This document shows, one piece after another, positions 53,686-61,058 of a DNA stretch of 64,000 bases. Position 1 is the first letter of the stretch; each line of letters opens with the position of its first letter. This DNA is from an uncultured Prevotellaceae bacterium (GTDB lineage: Bacteria; Bacteroidota; Bacteroidia; Bacteroidales; Bacteroidaceae). The stretch is taken from the NCBI GenBank assembly GCA_900313615.1, contig OMRP01000005.1:62001-126000 (forward strand), read 5' to 3'. A program made the translations under genes and the position numbers. A model generated the notes under the pieces. It had not been told where the DNA came from, made no database searches, and saw nothing but the letters and a program-made list of their open reading frames with translations.

Positions 53686-55870
53686 TGTTATACGACGAGA
53701 TGTTGTTTTGGGCCATTACTTTGCCAAGGGGTAACCATGGATTATCGTAGCCAGATGGTTCTTCGCTTTCCACAGAAAAGAAGATTTTTCCCAAATCATA
53801 ATAATTAGCTTCATGGCCTCTTGGATCTGTACCAGTCATAGGTTCTTTCGTCGGCTTGAGCAGGTAGAAATGACCAGGTTCAACAACATTTTCGGTAGTC
53901 ATCAAGTCAACTGTGGCAAAGTCTAACACTTGCGATGATTGCGACAGAGTGCCTACACCGTCAATCTTAGCCAGAGTGGCTTTATCGCCAAAAGCATGTC
54001 TAATCTGTTCTCCTGTCAAAGGAATAGGAAAAGAGAATGAGTTCCACAAGTACGATTTTACTTCTTCTCCATCTTTCTCGACCATCTTGTACTTAAAAGT
54101 GCGCTCCAAATTGGCAGCACCAGCATATCTGCCGTTCCATTGTGCTGGTGCATACTCGTTTGCCAAAAAACGAGCCCTGTCTGCTTCAGCATGACTCAAG
54201 TAATTCAAGTCCTCTTCATCTTCATAGAAAAATACCGGAGCCAATCCCATGTAGGAAGCACGGATGTCATCCACACACACCCAATCGGTATCGTAGTATC
54301 CTCCGCTTATAAGTGCGCTCTGTGTTGCTTGGTCTTTTCTAAACCCCAGACGGATGGTCTTCTTGCCACTATCAAAATCTTCCTGAGAAACAAGTACCCA
54401 TACCTTTTGCCTGTGATTATCTCTGTTTCTTAGCAGTTCCTTGCCTGCTTCCAAACAATTCTCGTAGTTGTTTTTCTGATATGTTCCGAATGGCAGTTTC
54501 TCCAATGTTACCTTTGCATAGGTAGGTTCGTTGACCGCAGGAATATCGAACATATTTTCCAAGTCATTGACACGGTTGTCAGGAATAACACGGGCAAACA
54601 AATACGCATCATTGCCCTGACAGAATCCCGCACACTCTATCTCGTACCATCCAGGTTTGGGGGCTTCGAAGTTGGTCGTGATGGTGCCTACGCCTTCGAA
54701 GATCATATAACCATACTTGGCATTCTTCTTTCCTGCAGCCTGGTCGTTGGTGCTAGAAGAAGTCACTTTGTCAAAAACCTCTTTCAACCTGACGGGCGAG
54801 TCCCAAGACTCATTAATATCAATTACCTTTCTCGACTGTTGGTTGTTATTTTTCAAGTTACTTTCTCCTTTCCTGTAATCGCCCCAGGTGTAGGGATAAC
54901 GTTTATCGTTTCCATAAGGATGGTCAGCCAGCGTGGAGACTGTCCAGTCATTTGCTTCGAAAAAGTCATTGGCATTACGGGTGAAATCACGGTCTTTAAT
55001 CAGGGAAGATATACTGGGATTAAGACCCACAGTATTTTGTGTCAATACTTCGATAAATTCATCAACAGAAATAATACGCCACTGATAGAGTTTTTGTATT
55101 TCAACCTCATCTCCATTTTCCAATTGTAGTTTGTTGGTGTTACCACGTACTTCTGCTGTTGTCCAACATGAACGGTCGTCATCATGAAAGACGAATTCCC
55201 CGTCACCCTTGCCTTCTGAGGAGTTGTGGCATTCACCCCAAGCGGCACCAAGATAAAAATACTTGCTAGCATATTTTTTACCATCAAATGCTGAACCGGG
55301 AGCTTTTATAGTATAAGGATTATTACCACCGGTAAGATACATATAATATGTGCAAGTATCTGGATTATTTGGGTCAACTGGTACAAAAGTCCAATTCATC
55401 GAATAGCTACCACTTGTGCTTCCATCCATTAGGGTGGTAAGATTTATGGTTGTATAATTACCATCAGACCAATCCTTATTATATGGTTCTGGAGGCCTGG
55501 CACAAAAACTGTTCTTATTTGCATTTTGACTCTCGGTAATTCCTGAATTGATGCGGCCCGTGGAATGCAGATACATTTGGCGCCCAAAGTCCGAAAAGAA
55601 CAGACGACCTTCCATAGCCCAGTCACCCCCTTGCATGATAAAACGACCAGTTCCTACATTATACAAAAGAAAGGGGAATCCGCTATTGCTGTATTTGCTG
55701 TTCCCAATTACCGTATCCACTCTAATGCCATGCCATTTCTGGCTGGTAGCCTCGGCATGCGTTGCGGTTGGTTGTTCCCCGCTCGTTTCCTGCCCAAGAA
55801 CATAGTTTGGTGATGCCAGTAAATATAATAGTGAGAGTATGAACAAATGAAATAGTTGCTTTCTTCCCAT
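53252..55870 (-). CDS. Large secreted protein with type IX secretion tail, copy B
   Basis: An 872-residue paralogue of copy A. Signal peptide (LFILSLLYLLASPNYVLG-Q); same N-terminal YNVGTGRFIMQGG and YLGAAWGECHN blocks, the middle GYMIFEGVG/GWYEIECAGFC module and the sorting end PRGIYIVNGKKFMVR. The last 250 residues are near-identical to copy A, the middle diverged and slightly longer. Leader sequences of the two genes are also alike. A TATATTTG box lies at 55936-55929 (minus). Confidence 0.8.
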   Translation of the reverse strand: MGRKQLFHLFILSLLYLLASPNYVLGQETSGEQPTATHAEATSQKWHGIRVDTVIGNSKYSNSGFPFLLYNVGTGRFIMQGGDWAMEGRLFFSDFGRQMYLHSTGRINSGITESQNANKNSFCARPPEPYNKDWSDGNYTTINLTTLMDGSTSGSYSMNWTFVPVDPNNPDTCTYYMYLTGGNNPYTIKAPGSAFDGKKYASKYFYLGAAWGECHNSSEGKGDGEFVFHDDDRSCWTTAEVRGNTNKLQLENGDEVEIQKLYQWRIISVDEFIEVLTQNTVGLNPSISSLIKDRDFTRNANDFFEANDWTVSTLADHPYGNDKRYPYTWGDYRKGESNLKNNNQQSRKVIDINESWDSPVRLKEVFDKVTSSSTNDQAAGKKNAKYGYMIFEGVGTITTNFEAPKPGWYEIECAGFCQGNDAYLFARVIPDNRVNDLENMFDIPAVNEPTYAKVTLEKLPFGTYQKNNYENCLEAGKELLRNRDNHRQKVWVLVSQEDFDSGKKTIRLGFRKDQATQSALISGGYYDTDWVCVDDIRASYMGLAPVFFYEDEEDLNYLSHAEADRARFLANEYAPAQWNGRYAGAANLERTFKYKMVEKDGEEVKSYLWNSFSFPIPLTGEQIRHAFGDKATLAKIDGVGTLSQSSQVLDFATVDLMTTENVVEPGHFYLLKPTKEPMTGTDPRGHEANYYDLGKIFFSVESEEPSGYDNPWLPLGKVMAQNNISSYNNANDGVEYANYIQTPGFEYFTVSDGIYNGSTDTKVYAPKGGYAVSNNTIYHLNKDTRIKGFRSWITLTHPIEGGVENVTGMAVDGIMEDVDETTGLELSTIMPATLPDDTPIYDICGRRVGTLENGHTLPRGIYIVNGKKFMVR

Positions 55871-56066
55871 AGGTCTATTATTTGATAAATGTTAGTTGTT
55901 TTTTGTTGGTTATTACCTTATCAACTTGCAAATATAATTATTTATTTAATAAATTTTGCGTTTTTCTCTCATTTTTCTTCTTTTTTTCATGGAAAAAATC
56001 AAAAAATAGGACAATTTGTTGCAACAGATTGCCTATTTTGCTCTTCTATAGACCTATAATAATCAT

Positions 56067-56104
56067 AAAAGAACTACCCTCGAAAAATCGAGGGTAGTTC
56101 TTTT
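56067..56104 (-). terminator. Intrinsic terminator of the PUL transcript
   Basis: Seventeen-base arms around AAAA, 10 nt behind the GH5 stop, with a T-rich tail on the minus strand. Confidence 0.9.
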
Positions 56105-56113
56105 GTTGTTGTC

Positions 56114-57571
56114 TTATTCGCCAAACAAGGCTTTAACGACGTTGTCTTCTTCCCAAACTAATGTCTTGCGGTCGATGAGTCCCATCCACCATAAGCCAGT
56201 AGTGCCATTGGCTATGAATTTCTCACGCATGTATTTGGCGTATTTCACGCGCTCGGCAGGGTCTTTCTTGCCATCTATGGCACCAAACTCTCCGAAGAAA
56301 GCTGGTATGCCAAGGTCTCCGCTACGTTTCATCACGCGGTTGAACACATCGTCAATTTCCTTGGTACATTCTTCATTGAAAATGAGGATGCTCCACTCTC
56401 CATTATCGTTGCAGAAATTATACGGATCGTAGCTGTGTACTGACATCATGATATGGTTGGAGTGCTTGTCTTGAGGAACAACCATCTCGTCAAGCACCAC
56501 CTGACTGTTGCCTGCGGAGTAGGGGTTGATTACCAGGTTGCGGAACTCGTTGTTGCCTCCTGTGGCACGCACGGCATCAACAAAGTCCTGATGATACTTG
56601 CGTATGGCTTCGTAGGCACCATCACCGGCACTAGGAGCGGTCCACCCATTGTTATCGTTGGTGTAGAGGATTTCATTGAAACTCTCAAACAACAGATGGT
56701 CGCCATAGTCCTTGAAGGTATTGGCAATTTGTGTCCACAAATGCTTGTAACGTACAGAGACTGTAGGATATACATCCATGTTGGCAATGAGCCAAGCCGT
56801 TTCACTGGCACCAGTGTCGTGCATCACATTTACAATACAGTAGCATCCAGCGTTAAGTACCATGTCTACCACTTCCTTCACGCGAGCCATCCATGCCTGG
56901 TCAACATTTCCTTCCTCATCCATGTGAGGACCCCATGTGACGGGTACACGAATCACATTAAAACCACGTTCGGCGATGGCACCGATAATCTCAGGTGTGG
57001 TGATGGGCTGTCCCCAACCCTGTTCCCAGTCTGTGGGTGATTTCTCGGTGGGATCCCACCAGCTGCCTACCGGCCATGAATCGAGTGTGTTGCCGAGGTT
57101 ATAGCCTAACTTGAAGTTCTCCAAAGTGGCAAATGAACTGGGGAAGGTGTCGCCTGGATCGGTGCCCGTGCCATTCTGGTTTAGGGTGATTGTCCTCGTT
57201 ATCGAACCACTCTTGAAGGTGAGGGTGGCACTGCGTGCATCGCCGTCATTCTTCACCACATTTAATCTTAAGTATGAATTACGGTCGAAATAGCCGTAAC
57301 CCGCATGGTTGCTCACGTCGGCCCAGTCACCACCAGTCACCTCGGCGGTCCAATCGCCGTCGCAGTCAACTCCGAGGATGATGCTTGTTGCTCCCATGCT
57401 GAACTGCAAATCATCGCCCACTATCACACCATCTCGCAATACGTTGAGCTTTGAGGCGGGACCTTCGGAACGTCCTGTATAGCTCTCTTTATTCTCTACA
57501 TCACTACAGCTGTAGAGAGTCAGGGCGGCTACAAGCAGTATGAAAGTCTTATATGCATTCTTGATTTTCAT
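56114..57571 (-). CDS. GH5 (subfamily 4-like) endo-beta-glucanase/xyloglucanase with BACON domain
   Basis: A 485-residue surface lipoprotein. Lipobox LYSC (Cys 22); BACON domain at about 40-133 (WTAEVTGGDWADVS, TRTITLNQNG); GH5 barrel at 145-485 with GYNLGNTLDSW, acid/base E300 in FESFNEIL, nucleophile E428 in FFGEFGAI. NLGNTLDSWPVG and ETAWLIAN fit GH5_4 enzymes active on xyloglucan, mixed-linkage glucan or cellulose. Same architecture as the surface xyloglucanase GH5A of Bacteroides ovatus. It is the last gene of the PUL, 21 nt behind the glycan-binding protein. Confidence 0.9.
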   Translation of the reverse strand: MKIKNAYKTFILLVAALTLYSCSDVENKESYTGRSEGPASKLNVLRDGVIVGDDLQFSMGATSIILGVDCDGDWTAEVTGGDWADVSNHAGYGYFDRNSYLRLNVVKNDGDARSATLTFKSGSITRTITLNQNGTGTDPGDTFPSSFATLENFKLGYNLGNTLDSWPVGSWWDPTEKSPTDWEQGWGQPITTPEIIGAIAERGFNVIRVPVTWGPHMDEEGNVDQAWMARVKEVVDMVLNAGCYCIVNVMHDTGASETAWLIANMDVYPTVSVRYKHLWTQIANTFKDYGDHLLFESFNEILYTNDNNGWTAPSAGDGAYEAIRKYHQDFVDAVRATGGNNEFRNLVINPYSAGNSQVVLDEMVVPQDKHSNHIMMSVHSYDPYNFCNDNGEWSILIFNEECTKEIDDVFNRVMKRSGDLGIPAFFGEFGAIDGKKDPAERVKYAKYMREKFIANGTTGLWWMGLIDRKTLVWEEDNVVKALFGE

Positions 57572-57592
57572 ATCGTTAGAAGTTTTATTGTT

Positions 57593-59212
57593 TTATTTGT
57601 TGGGAATGTAGATAACACGGCAATTATCAAATTTGACATCTACTTTGCCACGCGTAGTACTTTGGTTAATACTCTGCAGACGGAATTGGTTCAAACCGAT
57701 TGATTTAATCTCAGCGTAAGTTTTGCCTTGATAGCATGCAAATTTGCTCAAAGGCAACACATGGCGATACCATTTGCCCGTAGGTGCCTGGTTGTTGATG
57801 TCGGCGAGGACGGGCTGCTCGAACTGTGCTATCTGCTCGTCATAATTCTCCCAGCCAATGTGGTTATCGTATTGGTTCTCGGCATCCCCAATGGGCTGGA
57901 ACATATAACGAATGTATCCCCAGAAAGAACCATTGTTATAGTCGGACTCACTGAAAACATTCGTGGCGAAGTATACTTCGTCGGCTGTTGCTGTCTCCGG
58001 TATATTATCTGACAATGGGAAGGAATTGCCACTCCAGTCCTTGCGGAAATAAATCATCGTGCCCCACCATTGCAGTCCTTCTTCAGGAACATAGATATAG
58101 GCGTATTGGCCGTCAGCTGTACCACAGTCAACATAACTGGCGTTAGGGCTCCAGCCATTGTCTGTCGCATCACCGTCAAAGGTTGTCAGGATGGTGCTGT
58201 GGTCGTAGAAACGTTCTACGCTGACCTCGCCGCCGGGAGTAGTCACGGTAAGTGTCGTCTCGCTGCCTACGCTGGGCTTTTGGGCGAAGTTCACATAAAT
58301 GGAGTCTTCCGACTCAGATACACGGAACTCACTTTCATTCAAGGTGACATCACCATACTTTACGCTCTCCACCTGCACAAACTCACGTCCTGTGATGATG
58401 AGGGTTTCACCTATCTGGGGCATGTCGTTCGAGACATAAAAGATAACGGGCTGACCCGGAGTCTTGGAGTAAGGAATATAGGCTGTACCACCGGCGGTCT
58501 CTATCACCAAGGTTCCCTCGGTGAAAGGAAGGTCTGGGAGGTTGAATCGCAACTGTGATTGTGTCTCATAAGCATTCGTCATCGAGTTGATGCCGCGCTC
58601 TTTCTTAACAACCTGTAAACCACTGATGGGCACCTTGGTCCCGCCAATCTCTTCGCCTTCCAATGCTTCAATCTCCTCAACAGTCATACTGGTGAAATAG
58701 GCGTTCTCAATGTCGGTGAGATTCAAACCGTACACATTGATTTCGTCGCCCGTCTCACGGGGATAACTAGCGGCAATACGCTGTAAGATGGGATAACCGG
58801 CACTAATCTTGAAGGAGTAGGTGCAGGTGCCATGGGTGGTCTCGACACGTATCTCGTCTTTTAAGTCACTGTTAAATGCGGTCAATTTAAAACCGTTCTT
58901 TTCGGTAGGGACATTCACGATGATACTGTGGTCGGTGTTCATATTTGGATTGAAATACACAGGCTGGTCGTTGATGTACACCTTTAGGGCATCATTGAGA
59001 TGGTGACCGATGATAGCAATGACTTGGCCTGGTGAGGCCTTTGTAAACAGACTGTCTGCTTTGGTCGGGTCGCAGGAGCGAACACCGGTAATCTCAGGTA
59101 CGCCACCACCAGACGAGTCGTCATCGCTACATGATGTGAACAGTGCTTGCTGACTGATGCACAGAACGGCAAACAGTATCCAACTACTGATTTTCTTTAT
59201 ATTGCTAATCAT
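57593..59212 (-). CDS. Surface glycan-binding protein with IPT/TIG domains
   Basis: A 539-residue lipoprotein (Cys 28 in FTSCSDD). Several Ig-like IPT domains (PGQVIAIIGHHLND, ETLIITGREF) are followed by a C-terminal beta domain with Trp-rich surface (LQWWGTMIYFRKDWSG, SFWGYIRYMF), as in the SGBP-B family that binds xyloglucan or other beta-glucans. It holds the glycan at the cell surface for the neighbouring SusC/D complex. Confidence 0.88.
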   Translation of the reverse strand: MISNIKKISSWILFAVLCISQQALFTSCSDDDSSGGGVPEITGVRSCDPTKADSLFTKASPGQVIAIIGHHLNDALKVYINDQPVYFNPNMNTDHSIIVNVPTEKNGFKLTAFNSDLKDEIRVETTHGTCTYSFKISAGYPILQRIAASYPRETGDEINVYGLNLTDIENAYFTSMTVEEIEALEGEEIGGTKVPISGLQVVKKERGINSMTNAYETQSQLRFNLPDLPFTEGTLVIETAGGTAYIPYSKTPGQPVIFYVSNDMPQIGETLIITGREFVQVESVKYGDVTLNESEFRVSESEDSIYVNFAQKPSVGSETTLTVTTPGGEVSVERFYDHSTILTTFDGDATDNGWSPNASYVDCGTADGQYAYIYVPEEGLQWWGTMIYFRKDWSGNSFPLSDNIPETATADEVYFATNVFSESDYNNGSFWGYIRYMFQPIGDAENQYDNHIGWENYDEQIAQFEQPVLADINNQAPTGKWYRHVLPLSKFACYQGKTYAEIKSIGLNQFRLQSINQSTTRGKVDVKFDNCRVIYIPNK

Positions 59213-59252
59213 AATAATTGCGAATTATTAACTATTATCTATTAACTCTTAA
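59213..59252. repeat. Low-complexity tail between susD and the glycan-binding protein gene
   Basis: Minus strand AGTTAATAGATAATAG-type words after the susD stop; same phenomenon as behind rlmH and glmS. Confidence 0.55.
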
Positions 59253-61058
59253 CTATTCTCCGAAATCATAGTCCACAGCGGGCTGATTGAAATTACTGTT
59301 CTGAATGACATCAGCCTCAGGGTAGGGCATGAAGATGTTGGCCTCGGACAGCACGATGGGTTGATAGTCAGCTCCCTTAGCGGCGGCCAAAGCGTCAACA
59401 TCATAGGTGTATCCATCCGCTTTGGTCATCACAGTTGTGTTGTCGTCATTGGAAACCGTCATGCGGTCGTTCCACAGGCAGTGACCTTCATCATCATTGA
59501 AATACCAGTTATTGGATCCAGGGAAGATGCAACGGTACGACAGTGTCTTGTCGGGATTCACCACCACATCGCCACTGTTCAGCATGAAAGCACGGTGTTG
59601 CTTGTGGTTGAAGAAGTTGAGCATTGTCTGGGGCTTCCAGCGATACCATGTCACCATGTCAAACCAATTGCAATATTCCAGACAGAATTCAATACGGCGC
59701 TCACGAATCAACTCCTCGAAGGTGAACGAGGTCTTCGGGTCGAGTTTAGCTCTGATACGGGTGGCATTGAAAGCCGCAAGAGCTTCGGGATTACTGGTCG
59801 ACTCATTGTTACCCAACAATGCTTCGGCTTTTGTCAGATAAACATCGGCCAAACGGAGAATATAGGTGTTCAGAGGCGAGGCTTGTTGGTCCAAATGACC
59901 ATCGCAATCTGCCTTCGTGCCTACAACACCTTTCTTGCCTTGGCACCAGTTCACATTATAGGTGTAGCCGCCTTTCTCACTCCAGATATAGCTATAGTAA
60001 CGACCGGGAGTGAAGAAGTTGGCACGGAGACGGAAGGAGTCTTTAGGCTCTTCGTTGTAATAGTCAAGCATGTCAACGGAGGCATGCAACGAGCCACCCC
60101 AAGCATTGATGTCTGTGACATCACTCCAAGCAAGGTCGCTGATGAGGTTATTGTTCGAAGCATATTCGCCTAGCAATGGGTCTGCCCAGCGCATGGCCAA
60201 CAGTGTTTCCTCATTGTCGTTGAATTGTGGACGGAACAGGTTCTCGTAATCATCAAGCAACTTATACTGACCACAGTTAATAACTTCATCACATAAGCTG
60301 ACAACTCGACTGAGTGTTGCTTCATCACGCATGCCATCTTTATTGCTGCCGCCGTCTTGCCAACCGCTCTGGGCTAACAGCGCTTTGGCTAACAGCGCCT
60401 TGGCAACATAACGTGAGGGGTGGTTGTTGCTGCCACGCTCAGGTAACAGATTAGAGGCGCGTTCGAAGTCACGGACAACAAATTTCAGTACACTGCTCTC
60501 CTTGCATAACGGACGGACAGGGTTCTTAACGGCGTCATCATTGTCTTCGAAGAGAATAACCTCGCCCCAACCACGCAGCAGGTAGAAATAGGCACAACCA
60601 CGCATCAGCATGGCCTCGCCCTTTGCTTGGTTCACTACCGCCTGAGTAACGTTAGGATTGTCTTCCTTGGCATATTTGTCCAGGTCGTTAATAAGTTGGT
60701 TAGCCATGGTGACAACCATATAAAGGGAAGACCAGGCACTAACGAGGTCGGAAGTAAGGCCTGTAATGGTGAAACGGGCATATTCGCCGGATAGATAGGG
60801 GCTCCAGGCGTCATTGGCACGGAAAGAACCCATACCTAATATGGCACGCTCGTTGAAACCGTGCCACGCATAGTTATATAGTGGCTCGGTGCCCTTGATG
60901 ATAGCTTCATCGCTACTGTAATATGTATCGGCAGTGTAGCTATGGGTCGGCGTACGGTCCAGAAACTCATCGCTGCAACTCAAAAATAAAGTGGCTACAA
61001 CTGACAGCAATGCTATCTTTACATTATGATAATTCATGTATTTCATGACGTAGTTCAT
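59253..61058 (-). CDS. SusD-family outer membrane glycan-binding lipoprotein
   Basis: A 601-residue SusD homologue: lipobox LFLSC (Cys 28), DEFLDRTPTHSYT at the mature start, SusD-like N-terminal ATLSRVVSLCDE, TPR region and the closing RLADVYLTKAEALL and IRERRIEFCLEYCNWFD. Lids the SusC pore and binds oligosaccharide. ATG follows the susC TAA directly (TAAATG); the two are co-translated. The first three Met positions are possible starts; the third gives a tight lipoprotein signal. Confidence 0.93.
   Translation of the reverse strand: MNYVMKYMNYHNVKIALLSVVATLFLSCSDEFLDRTPTHSYTADTYYSSDEAIIKGTEPLYNYAWHGFNERAILGMGSFRANDAWSPYLSGEYARFTITGLTSDLVSAWSSLYMVVTMANQLINDLDKYAKEDNPNVTQAVVNQAKGEAMLMRGCAYFYLLRGWGEVILFEDNDDAVKNPVRPLCKESSVLKFVVRDFERASNLLPERGSNNHPSRYVAKALLAKALLAQSGWQDGGSNKDGMRDEATLSRVVSLCDEVINCGQYKLLDDYENLFRPQFNDNEETLLAMRWADPLLGEYASNNNLISDLAWSDVTDINAWGGSLHASVDMLDYYNEEPKDSFRLRANFFTPGRYYSYIWSEKGGYTYNVNWCQGKKGVVGTKADCDGHLDQQASPLNTYILRLADVYLTKAEALLGNNESTSNPEALAAFNATRIRAKLDPKTSFTFEELIRERRIEFCLEYCNWFDMVTWYRWKPQTMLNFFNHKQHRAFMLNSGDVVVNPDKTLSYRCIFPGSNNWYFNDDEGHCLWNDRMTVSNDDNTTVMTKADGYTYDVDALAAAKGADYQPIVLSEANIFMPYPEADVIQNSNFNQPAVDYDFGE

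Noticed and set aside
56453-57040. 195-codon plus-strand frame
   Set aside because: Antisense to GH5, whose motifs are intact on the minus strand.
59361-60173. 270-codon open frame on the plus strand
   Set aside because: Fully antisense to susD, no ribosome-binding site or domain; a shadow of the real gene.
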